A program made the translations under genes and the position numbers. Below, one piece after another: positions 36,761-45,409 of a stretch of 64,000 nucleotides of DNA. The stretch covers positions 58,501 through 122,500 of the forward strand of contig NZ_CP128540.1 of NCBI RefSeq assembly GCF_021283545.2, given 5' to 3'. Each line of letters begins with the position of its first letter. Positions within the stretch are counted from its first letter, which is position 1. The notes below the pieces were generated by a model, which made no database searches, had not been told where the DNA came from, and worked only from the letters and a program-made list of their open reading frames with translations. Origin of the DNA: Pseudomonas alloputida (GTDB taxonomy: Bacteria > Pseudomonadota > Gammaproteobacteria > Pseudomonadales > Pseudomonadaceae).

Positions 36761-37231
36761 ATGAGCAGGAAGCTTCGTTCAGCCGTGGTCGCCGCCCTGC
36801 TGCTGGGCGGCAGCGCGGCGGCCATGGCGGCCAATGACGGCCAGGTTCGGGTCGACCAACTGCTCGGCTCGGACCCGGAGTACCGGGAAACCTGGCAGGA
36901 CACCCTCGAAGGCGAGGAACGCCTGCCCGATTGGGTGGTCAATCTGACCGGCAGTTCTCAGCAGCAGATGTCTGCCGTTACTGAGGACGGCGACAAGTAC
37001 CTGGTCGGCCCGCTGTGCGAAAAACAGGACAATTGCACCTACAAGCGGCTGATCGTGGCGTTCAGCTGGGACAAGGATGATGCCTACGGGATGCTCGTCG
37101 AGGTGCCCGAAGGTTTGCCGAGCGACAAGTCGCCCACCCGTCATGCGCAGTACCGCTGGCTGGGCGAACCTGACGACGGCATGAAGGCAATGCTGCAGGA
37201 GCAGCTCAAGCGTGACCCGAACTGGTACTGA
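36761..37231 (+). CDS. Ivy-family (inhibitor of vertebrate lysozyme) protein, variant loop
   Basis: A periplasmic protein, 156 aa, with signal peptide (LRSAVVAALLLGGSAAAMA before ANDGQ). The fold markers of Ivy are present (YRETWQDTLEGEERLPDWVVN, and FSWDKDDAYGMLVEVPEG). The lysozyme-blocking loop, CKPHDC in E. coli Ivy, is here Cys86-EKQDN-Cys92, with no His and one residue longer. That matches the second P. aeruginosa paralogue (Ivyp2, PA5481), which I recall as a poor inhibitor. It may therefore act on another target such as a bacterial lytic transglycosylase (inference). The start is 2 bases after the DUF1328 stop. Confidence 0.85.
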   Translation: MSRKLRSAVVAALLLGGSAAAMAANDGQVRVDQLLGSDPEYRETWQDTLEGEERLPDWVVNLTGSSQQQMSAVTEDGDKYLVGPLCEKQDNCTYKRLIVAFSWDKDDAYGMLVEVPEGLPSDKSPTRHAQYRWLGEPDDGMKAMLQEQLKRDPNWY

Positions 37232-37308
37232 GCATTTGTTGCCGGTACGGATGAAAGGTCACTCACTGTCACGTAATAGAAGCTGAAGCTTTCTATAGTT
37301 CAGCCTTC

Positions 37309-37314
37309 TATGAT
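37309..37314 (+). promoter_or_regulatory. -10 element for the structured RNA
   Basis: TATGAT, one change from TATAAT, predicting a start near 37321, immediately at the first hairpin of the RNA. No good -35 is visible at the usual spacing, so an activator may be needed. Confidence 0.35.
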
Positions 37315-37319
37315 GCGCC

Positions 37320-37535
37320 GCCCCGAGGAGGGGTAGCACATGACCAAGGGGTCGGGCTGCTCTGATTGTTACAGGACCGGAGTGGCCTAGGGGTACAGGG
37401 AGTGCCTCCAGTAATGGGCCGGGTCAGGAAAGGCGGAATCGGAAGTCTCAGGTCGGCGGTGTCACAGGGATACCTTGCCAGACCTGACTTCCGAGGAGCC
37501 ATGTAGGAAACGTCGCTTCCCTTGCGCGTTTTTTC
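37320..37535 (+). ncRNA. candidate structured small RNA upstream of gltP, family not recognised
   Basis: No convincing protein gene lies here. The sequence begins with a hairpin whose loop shows GGA (CCCC-GAGGA-GGGG). It continues with a 13-pair stem interrupted by one two-base bulge (CGGAAGTC-TC-AGGTC pairing with GACCTGACTTCCG, 37440-37453 with 37480-37493). It ends in an intrinsic terminator (AACG-T-CGC / GCGCGTT with loop TTCCCTT, then six T's at 37529-37534). There are ten GGA trinucleotides in about 215 bases, some in predicted loops, which would suit an Rsm-type protein-titrating RNA. It could also be a leader or an unrelated structured RNA. It is not 6S, tmRNA, SRP or RNase P by any motif I know. 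Confidence 0.55.
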
Positions 37536-37976
37536 CCCTGGGACACATTTTGTCTCGACCGTACATCAAATTTTTTTCGACCTTCTCGGTGCTGCTACAA
37601 GTGGCATTTCCGCCATTCGGATTGTCGAACAGGCCATCTTTCGTTTCCTATCTGTCCCGCCAAATCTGCCGAAATATGGCGGTTTGGTCTTGTTCGGGAT
37701 TCCGAATGTTATAAATCAAGCACTTGCGAAGCTGCCGGCTAGGTCGAAAACAGTATGCATAAACGGCATGGGCTATGCGTTTCAGGCATTAGCTTTCGCC
37801 CCTTGCCGTCGCAATAGTTGCCGCCTTTTTCGCTGGCCAGAGCGCCCTGTCGCTCGCCTGCGGTGTCCTTACATGACGTCGCCTGACGGAAGCCTTTATT
37901 GCCCGTGACCTTGCCCATGGCTCTGTTACGCGTGTTTCCGCCAGGTGCCATGACCACTAAAACAAAGGGTAAAGAC
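37536..37976. other. long gltP upstream region with inverted repeat
   Basis: 440 bases with no convincing gene. The short open frames present have neither ribosome-binding sites nor plausible proteins. The region is richer in A and T than its surroundings. It holds a long imperfect inverted repeat (CATTCGGATTGTCGAACA at 37614-37631 against TGTTCGGGATTCCGAATG at 37691-37708) and a possible promoter just after it (TTGTTC, then ATAAAT). This may be the gltP promoter and operator. Confidence 0.45.
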
Positions 37977-39305
<1,329 letters not shown>

Positions 39306-39326
39306 GCCTGATGGCTGTTTGACCAA

Positions 39327-39351
39327 GAGCCCCGACTTGTCGGGGCTTTTT
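39327..39351 (+). terminator. intrinsic terminator of gltP
   Basis: AGCCCCGACTTGTCGGGGCT followed by TTTT-G-TT: an 8-9 pair GC-rich stem with a short loop, about 20 bases after the gltP stop. Confidence 0.9.
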
Positions 39352-39452
39352 GTTATCTGCGAGATCTTGAGCCGCGCCTACAAAGGCTCGCGATCGCCAG
39401 TCACAGGCTGCGATACGCTATTATTCGGGCACTTTTCAGGGGGAACATACGG

Positions 39453-40682
39453 ATGCTCAACGGCCTTTGGCTCGGCTTTTTCCTGGTGGCGGCGGTGTCC
39501 GCCATGGCCCAATGGCTGGTGGGTGGCAACGCAGGCATCTTCGCGGCAATGGTCGAAAGCATCTTCGCCATGGCCAAGCTGTCGGTCGAGGTGATGGTGC
39601 TGCTGTTCGGCACACTGACCCTGTGGCTGGGCTTTCTGAAGATCGCCGAGAAGGCCGGTATCGTCGAGTGGCTGGCCAAGGTGCTAGGCCCGCTGTTCGC
39701 CCGCCTGATGCCGGAGGTGCCGCCCGGCCACCCAGCCCTGGGCCTGATCACCATGAACTTCGCTGCCAACGGCCTGGGACTGGACAACGCTGCTACGCCG
39801 ATTGGCCTGAAGGCCATGCGCGCGCTGCAGGAGCTGAACCCCGGCAGCACTACCGCGAGCAACGCGCAGATCCTGTTCCTGGTGCTCAACGCCTCGTCGC
39901 TGACCCTGCTGCCGGTAACCGTCTTCATGTACCGGGCCCAGCAAGGCGCGCCAGACCCGACCATGGTGTTTCTGCCGATCCTGCTAGCGACCAGCGTCTC
40001 GACCCTGGTTGGTCTGCTGTCGGTGGCAGTGATGCAGCGTTTGCGTCTGTGGGACCCGGTGGTGCTTGCCTACTTCATCCCCGGCGCTTTGCTGCTGGGA
40101 GGCTTCATGGCTTTTCTTGGCACCCTGTCGGCCGCCGCGCTGGCCAGCCTGTCGTCGCTCCTGGGCAACCTCACGCTGTTTGGCGTGATCATGCTGTTCC
40201 TGGTGGTGGGCGCCCTGAAACGGGTGAAGGTGTATGAAGCCTTTGTCGAAGGCGCCACGGAAGGCTTCGATGTGGCCAAGAGCCTGCTGCCCTACCTGGT
40301 GGCGATGCTGGTGGCGGTGGGTGTGCTGCGCGCCTCTGGTGCCCTGGAGCTGGCCCTGGACGGTATCCGCCATGCGGTTAGCTGGATGGGCCTGGACACG
40401 CGCTTCGTCGAGGGCCTGCCCACCGCGCTGGTCAAGCCGTTCTCTGGCAGCGCAGCGCGGGCAATGCTGATCGAGACCATGCAGACCCAAGGCGTGGACA
40501 GTTTCCCTGCCTTGGTGGCAGCGACGATTCAGGGCAGCACCGAAACCACCTTCTACGTACTGGCCGTGTACTTTGGTGCCGTGGGCATCCAGCGCGTGCG
40601 CCATGCGGTCGGTTGCGCACTGCTGGCCGAGTTTTCAGGGGTAGTCGCGGCGATCTTCGTCTGCTACTGGTTCTTTGCCTGA
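39453..40682 (+). CDS. SpmA-SpmB fusion, nucleoside-recognition (gate) domain membrane protein
   Basis: A 409-residue inner-membrane protein with about 10 helices. The first half resembles spore maturation protein SpmA (LTLWLGFLKIAEKAGIVEWLAKVLGPLF, NAATPIGLKAM) and the second half SpmB (SLLPYLVAMLVAVGVLRASGAL, IQGSTETTFYVLAVYFG). Each contains a nucleoside-recognition/gate domain. In Firmicutes these are two genes, and in Pseudomonas a single fused gene without sporulation. The transported or sensed molecule is unknown. It may move an amino acid or small solute (inference). It is preceded by GGGGG near -10 and is convergent with the lipoprotein gene below, overlapping its end by about 19 bases. 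Confidence 0.88.
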   Translation: MLNGLWLGFFLVAAVSAMAQWLVGGNAGIFAAMVESIFAMAKLSVEVMVLLFGTLTLWLGFLKIAEKAGIVEWLAKVLGPLFARLMPEVPPGHPALGLITMNFAANGLGLDNAATPIGLKAMRALQELNPGSTTASNAQILFLVLNASSLTLLPVTVFMYRAQQGAPDPTMVFLPILLATSVSTLVGLLSVAVMQRLRLWDPVVLAYFIPGALLLGGFMAFLGTLSAAALASLSSLLGNLTLFGVIMLFLVVGALKRVKVYEAFVEGATEGFDVAKSLLPYLVAMLVAVGVLRASGALELALDGIRHAVSWMGLDTRFVEGLPTALVKPFSGSAARAMLIETMQTQGVDSFPALVAATIQGSTETTFYVLAVYFGAVGIQRVRHAVGCALLAEFSGVVAAIFVCYWFFA

Positions 40683-41299
40683 AGCTTCAGTTGTGCCTGA
40701 TTGGCCTGGGTGATGGTCCAGTTCACGACTTGCCCCACCAGCTGGTCGCTGGCCTGGCCGAAGCCGGCGACCACTGCTGATACCTGTTTGTCGTCCAGCG
40801 GTTGGCGGATTTCGAAGCGCTTGCTGGCCAGGATGCGTTGGTTGCGGCCCTGGACCAAGCGAGCGTCATAGCGGATCACCACCTCCACTGCCCCATCCGT
40901 GCGGTATTCACTCTGAAAGGCCTGCAGCTCGCCGGCCAGTTCGTAGTCTGCCTGCAGGTTACTGTCGTCAGCGCTCAGGCGCTGTACCTGGCCCTCACGC
41001 TGGAACCCGTCGAGCAAGCGGTTACGCAGCAGCACCGGGGCCGCATCGCTCCAGCGCGCGCCCTTGTAGCTGCTCACCACATTGCCCTGGGGAACCACGG
41101 CAATCCTTGGCCCGGCCAACACTTCACTGGCCAGCGGCTTGTTCAGGCGCAATGACCAGTCCAGCGGCGGCGCTGTGCGGCTGGGCTGGTTCACCGGCAG
41201 GCGATAATGATCCACAGGTTCGCTCTGCGGCAGGATCGAGCAGGCACTGGCCAGGCTCAGCGAGGCCGCCAGGGTCAGCAGGCGCAGCGACGGATTCAT
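40664..41299 (-). CDS. ABC-type transport auxiliary lipoprotein (PqiC/DUF330 family)
   Basis: A lipoprotein (211 aa, lipobox LSLASAC, Cys20) of the ABC_trans_aux family, the outer-membrane partner of MCE transport systems such as PqiABC. It shows DHYRLPVN and LDWSLRLNKPLASEVLAGPRIAVVP, the usual conserved N-terminal strand region. It is the last gene of a four-gene operon (permease, ATPase, MCE protein, lipoprotein) and overlaps the MCE gene by 4 bases. It is expected to bridge the MCE ring to the outer membrane for lipid movement. Confidence 0.88.
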   Translation of the reverse strand: MNPSLRLLTLAASLSLASACSILPQSEPVDHYRLPVNQPSRTAPPLDWSLRLNKPLASEVLAGPRIAVVPQGNVVSSYKGARWSDAAPVLLRNRLLDGFQREGQVQRLSADDSNLQADYELAGELQAFQSEYRTDGAVEVVIRYDARLVQGRNQRILASKRFEIRQPLDDKQVSAVVAGFGQASDQLVGQVVNWTITQANQAQLKLQAKNQ

Positions 41300-42234
41300 G
41301 GCTGGAACTCCTTGTTGTTGTCGCGGCCAAGCAGATAGCCGCTTGGGTCGGCCTCCAGTTGCCGGGAAATGCCTTTGAGTGCGTTCAGGGTTTCGCGCAG
41401 TTCACGAATGGCCGGGGCAAGCTGGTTCAGGCTCTGGGCGCCGTCACCGATAGCCTCGCTGTTGTTCTGGAGCAGGTTATTGATGGTTGCCGTGCTTTGG
41501 GCCAGTGACTGCATGGCCTGTTCGGCGCTGCCGATCGCCTGTTTGCCTTCGCTATCCAGCAGGCCGTTGGCATTGCGCATCAATGCCTGGGTTTCGGCCA
41601 GAGTGGCGCTGGCCTGCTTGCCCACCTGCACCAGCTGTGCGATGGCCTCGGCGATGCTGCCGTGCTGGCCGGCAAAGGCGCCGGTGGTCTTGTCGAGGTT
41701 GGCCAGCGTGTTGCTGAGGTGGCCTATGTTGTCCTCGGAGAACATCTGGTTGGCGTTATGGAGCAGCATGTTGATGTTGGTCACCAGGTCGCTGCTGTCG
41801 TTGAGCAGACGCGAGATTGGCGATGGCGAAGCGATGATCACCGGCAGCTTGCCATCCTTGCCTTTAAGCTCGGGGCTTTGCGGGGTGCCGCCGCTGAGCT
41901 GGATGAACGAGTTGCCGGTGACGCCGGCCAGGGTCAGCTTGGCCTGCGTGTCTTCCTTCACGGGGGTATCGGCGCTCAGGCGCACGCGTGCCAGTACCCG
42001 GCGCGGGTCTTTCGGGTCCAGACGCAGGGTGGACACATCGCCCACCTTGATGCCGTTGTACTGGACCGTGCTGCCGGGAGAAAGGCCGGACACGGCTTCG
42101 TTGAACACCACTTCGTAATCCTTGAAGGCGTCGTCGACACTGGACTTGGCCAGCCACAGGCCGAACAGCATGGCCCCTGTCACCACCAGAACGGTGACCA
42201 GGCCTATGAGGACGTGATGGGCTCGGGTTTCCAT
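41296..42234 (-). CDS. MCE/MlaD domain-containing lipid transport protein
   Basis: A 312-residue protein with one N-terminal membrane anchor (VLIGLVTVLVVTGAMLFGLWLA), a single MCE domain (about 38-120, YEVVFNEAVSGLSPGSTVQYNGIKVGDV) and a long C-terminal helical region (130-290) rich in Ala, Asn and Gln that probably forms a coiled-coil barrel or tube as in PqiB and LetB. It is the substrate-binding part of an Mla-like system that moves phospholipids or solvents between membranes. It is not the canonical mla/ttg2 locus, which lies elsewhere in Pseudomonas. Confidence 0.92.
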   Translation of the reverse strand: METRAHHVLIGLVTVLVVTGAMLFGLWLAKSSVDDAFKDYEVVFNEAVSGLSPGSTVQYNGIKVGDVSTLRLDPKDPRRVLARVRLSADTPVKEDTQAKLTLAGVTGNSFIQLSGGTPQSPELKGKDGKLPVIIASPSPISRLLNDSSDLVTNINMLLHNANQMFSEDNIGHLSNTLANLDKTTGAFAGQHGSIAEAIAQLVQVGKQASATLAETQALMRNANGLLDSEGKQAIGSAEQAMQSLAQSTATINNLLQNNSEAIGDGAQSLNQLAPAIRELRETLNALKGISRQLEADPSGYLLGRDNNKEFQP

Positions 42235-42237
42235 TGC

Positions 42238-43029
42238 TCAGCGCTCCTGCCCGGCACGGGTGGCAGCCTGTTCGGCTGCGCGCCCGCGTGGGCCGTGAAA
42301 GTATTCTTGGATCCAGGTGTCGTTGGTCTTCTCGACCTCGGCCAGCGGGCCGGCCACCAGGACCTTCTTTTGCGACAGCACCGCGATGCGGTCGGTGATG
42401 GTGTACAGGGTGTCGAGGTCGTGGGTGATCAGGAACACCGACAGGCCCAGCGCATCGCGCAGGGTAAGGATCAACTGGTCAAATGCCGCGGCACCGATCG
42501 GGTCCAGGCCAGCCGTGGGTTCGTCGAGGAACAGGATGTCCGGGTCCAGGGCCAAGGCGCGGGCCAGCGCTGCGCGCTTGATCATGCCCCCCGACAACGA
42601 GGCCGGGTACTTGTCGGCAGCCGAGATCGGCAACCCGGCAAGGGCCAGTTTCACCCCGGCCAGGTGCTCGGCATCGCTACGAGACAGCCCAGCGTGCTCG
42701 ATCAGCGGCAAGGCCACGTTTTCGGTCACCGTCAGCGAAGAGAACAGCGCCCCCTTCTGGAACAGCACGCCAAAGCGCCGCTCGACCAGTGAACGCTGTT
42801 CTTCGCGCAGGCCGGTCAGGTCCTGGCCGAGCACCTTGATCTGCCCTTCATTGGGCCGGCGCAGCCCAATGATGCTGCGCAGAAGCACCGATTTGCCGCT
42901 GCCTGAACCGCCTACCACGGCGAGGATTTCGCCGCGGTACAGGTCAAGGTCAAGGTTTTCATGCACCACCTGGCGGCCGAAGCGGTTGCAGATGCCGCGG
43001 GCTTCGATTACGCAATTCTGGCCACTCAC
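42238..43029 (-). CDS. MlaF-like ABC transporter ATP-binding protein
   Basis: The ATPase of the MCE system, 263 aa. It has Walker A GGSGSGKSVLL, the LSGGMIKRAALARAL signature (the SGGM variant typical of MlaF) and Walker B ILFLDEPTAGLDP. The start is GTG 43029, overlapping the permease stop in GTGA, with GGAGATGGG upstream. The longer in-frame extension that reads into the permease gene was rejected. Confidence 0.93.
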   Translation of the reverse strand: MSGQNCVIEARGICNRFGRQVVHENLDLDLYRGEILAVVGGSGSGKSVLLRSIIGLRRPNEGQIKVLGQDLTGLREEQRSLVERRFGVLFQKGALFSSLTVTENVALPLIEHAGLSRSDAEHLAGVKLALAGLPISAADKYPASLSGGMIKRAALARALALDPDILFLDEPTAGLDPIGAAAFDQLILTLRDALGLSVFLITHDLDTLYTITDRIAVLSQKKVLVAGPLAEVEKTNDTWIQEYFHGPRGRAAEQAATRAGQER

Positions 43030-44159
43030 CAGCCCATCTCCATGAAGAACAGCGCTGCCACCGCATCCAGCACGATGACCACAAAAATCGACTGCACCAC
43101 TGCCGAGGTGGTGTGTGCCCCCACCGACTCGGCGCTGCCGCTGACCTTGAAGCCTTCCAGGCAGCCGATGGCGGCGATCAGGAAGGCAAAGAACGGTGCC
43201 TTGGCCAGGCCTACCAGGAAGTGCTGCACGCCAATGTCGCTTTGCAGCAGCGACAGGAACATGGCCGGCGAAATATCCAGTGTCAGGGCGCATACCACCG
43301 CCCCGCCAACGATGCCGCAGATCATGGCGACAAAGGTGAGCAACGGCAGCGAAATCAGCAGGGCCAGTACCCGCGGCACCACCAGCAGCTCCATGGGGTT
43401 GAGGCCCAGCGTGCGGATGGCGTCAATTTCTTCGTTGGCCTTCATCGAGCCGATCTGCGCGGTGAACGCGCTGGCAGTGCGGCCGGCCATGAGAATGGCT
43501 GTCAGCAGCACGGCGAACTCGCGCAGGAACGAGAACGCAACCAGGTCGACGGTGAAAATGGTCGCGCCGAAGTCGGCCAGCACCGTGGCACCGAGAAAAG
43601 CGACTACGGCGCCTACCAGAAAGGTCAGCAACGCAACGATGGGCGCGGCGTCCAGCCCGGTCTGCTCAATATGTGCCACCACAGGAGTGAAGCGCCAGCG
43701 ATGTGGCTGGAAGGCGCGGCGCAGCAAGGTTTCCAGAATCACACCGACGAAACCAAGCAGCTGCATGCTGTCCTGCCACAGCGTGCCGACGGCGCGGCCG
43801 ATACGCTCCAGCAGCAGCAACAGCACATTGCGCTCGGGCTCCTTGACCGGGATGCAGTAATCCTGGACCGAGCAGTAGACGTTTTTCAGCAGCGCCTGGC
43901 TGGCTTCAGGCAGCGCGTGGGTGCAGTGCGACAGGCGCTCGGAGCCTAGCAGTTCGGCCAGCAGCGAAGCGCCGGCAGTGTCCAGGCGGCCCAGCTGGCT
44001 GAGGTCGGCGACGGTGTCGGCAGGGCAATGCGAGCGCAGGCGCTCGCTCTCGCGCTTGAGGTTGGCGTAGTGTGCCAGGGTCCAGTCACCGGTAATACGC
44101 AGGCAGGCCGGTTGGCTGCTGGTGTCCAGGGTGGCGCTGGGGTTGGTCATAGGCTCCAT
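43026..44159 (-). CDS. STAS domain-MlaE permease fusion
   Basis: The permease of the MCE lipid transporter, 377 aa. The first ~100 residues are a STAS domain (CLRITGDWTLAHYANLKRE, and VADLSQLGRLDTAGASLLAEL), the domain that in the mla operon is the separate protein MlaB. From ~120 the MlaE permease follows, with GFVGVILETLLRRAF, the EA-type coupling motif MKANEEIDAIRTLGLNPMELLVVPR and about five helices. The fusion ties MlaB-like regulation to the permease. The start may be ATG 44159 or 44150. It is the first gene of the operon. Confidence 0.93.
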   Translation of the reverse strand: MEPMTNPSATLDTSSQPACLRITGDWTLAHYANLKRESERLRSHCPADTVADLSQLGRLDTAGASLLAELLGSERLSHCTHALPEASQALLKNVYCSVQDYCIPVKEPERNVLLLLLERIGRAVGTLWQDSMQLLGFVGVILETLLRRAFQPHRWRFTPVVAHIEQTGLDAAPIVALLTFLVGAVVAFLGATVLADFGATIFTVDLVAFSFLREFAVLLTAILMAGRTASAFTAQIGSMKANEEIDAIRTLGLNPMELLVVPRVLALLISLPLLTFVAMICGIVGGAVVCALTLDISPAMFLSLLQSDIGVQHFLVGLAKAPFFAFLIAAIGCLEGFKVSGSAESVGAHTTSAVVQSIFVVIVLDAVAALFFMEMGW

Positions 44160-44290
44160 GCAATTGACTCGGCGCTAAGGCTTAGGGGCTGATCATAGCG
44201 CAGGGGGCATGGGCTGTTTGGTGATTATGTGCTGTGTGTACGCTTGGCAACAGTGACCTGCAGCCGCCTTGTGCTGCGCAAGGCAGGGGG

Positions 44291-45316
44291 TCAACTACCC
44301 GCGGGGGCATCATTGACCACCTTGAACCGCAGCACGCCGATCACTTGCCCATCCTCGGTCAGCACCCTCACCTGCCACTTGCCTACCGGGTTGGGCGGGA
44401 AGTTCTGCTTGTGGGTCCAGGCACGATAGCCTTCCTTGCGCCCGCCGTGGATGTCCAGGGCAATGCGGTCGACCTCTTGGCCGTCCTTCTGCCACACGTG
44501 GTAGATCCGCTCGTTCAGGCCGCGTGGCGCGTTGATGGCGGTGTAGGCATACAGGCCACTGCTGCGGATGCGGCTGGCGGCAATTTCGTCCAGCGAGTCG
44601 CCCGGTTGGCGGTTCATTACTTCGGTACTCACCGCCACCTCGGTCATCCACAGGGTTGCCGGCGGTACCCAGGAGCGCAGCAGCCAGCCGCCGGCACCGA
44701 CCGACAGGGTAACCAGCACCAGTGCCACGGCGCGGCGCCAGTTGCTGATCGGGAAGCTGCTGGCCAGGCTGGGGAATGACAGAGCCATGGCCGCGATCAG
44801 GGCCAGCTTGAAGCTTTGTGCGGTGGTCAGGTGCAGGATGATCGGTAGCGCGGTCAGCAGAGCGGCAAACAACGTCAGGGTATGCAGCGCCAGGAACAGC
44901 CAGCGCCGTGGTGCCAGCCACTTGTAGTACAGCGGGTCGGTGATCGAAACCAGGCCAGCGGCGCCGAGCAAGCCGGTGAAGACCAGCTGACCGCTGTTCC
45001 AGGTGGTGGTGATGAAAAAGAACGGCAGCACGAAGAACAGCGTTTCCTGGTGGATCATCTGCGTTGCGTAGCGCAGCAGCGGCTGAGGAATCTCGCGGTT
45101 GAAAGTGCGCGCGAACAGCCCGGTGAGGGTGTTCTCCAGCATCAGCCAGACCCAGCTGACCAGCATGAGCACGGCGACCCAGCTGGCCAGGCCAGCCTGG
45201 CGGTCGACCAGGATGAAGCTGCCGATACCGGAGAGGAAACCGCCGAGCGCAATGATGCCCGGGTAGCGCTTGAGTAGTTCGATGATGCGCTGGACGATAT
45301 GGGGGATTTGGGGCAT
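44291..45316 (-). CDS. DUF5924 membrane protein with C-terminal DUF2914 domain
   Basis: A 341-residue protein with about seven hydrophobic segments in residues 15-225 and then a C-terminal periplasmic domain of ~105 residues. That domain matches the DUF2914 pattern (GLYAYTAINAPRGLNERIYHVW, WTHKQNFPPNPVGKWQVRVLTEDGQVIG), a beta-sandwich often found on envelope proteins. The function is unknown. It is monocistronic or read from the same strand as the M16 gene upstream, from which it is separated by a REP palindrome. Confidence 0.82.
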   Translation of the reverse strand: MPQIPHIVQRIIELLKRYPGIIALGGFLSGIGSFILVDRQAGLASWVAVLMLVSWVWLMLENTLTGLFARTFNREIPQPLLRYATQMIHQETLFFVLPFFFITTTWNSGQLVFTGLLGAAGLVSITDPLYYKWLAPRRWLFLALHTLTLFAALLTALPIILHLTTAQSFKLALIAAMALSFPSLASSFPISNWRRAVALVLVTLSVGAGGWLLRSWVPPATLWMTEVAVSTEVMNRQPGDSLDEIAASRIRSSGLYAYTAINAPRGLNERIYHVWQKDGQEVDRIALDIHGGRKEGYRAWTHKQNFPPNPVGKWQVRVLTEDGQVIGVLRFKVVNDAPAGS

Positions 45317-45352
45317 TGGGGGCTACGACAGAAAAGTGAGGTGGCTGTGCCA

Positions 45353-45390
45353 GCCTCTTCGCGGGCAAGCCCGCGAAAGGGTCGGTACTG
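45353..45390. repeat. REP-like palindrome
   Basis: CTTCGCGGGCAAGCCCGCGAA followed by AGGGTCGG, between two genes on the minus strand (M16 gene and DUF5924 gene). Confidence 0.8.
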
Positions 45391-45409
45391 GCAAAAGGAT
45401 ACCGCCGAT

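Noticed and set aside
37475-37908. Short plus-strand frames in the gltP upstream region
   Set aside because: They start without ribosome-binding sites, run through the RNA terminator or AT-rich sequence, and give no plausible protein.
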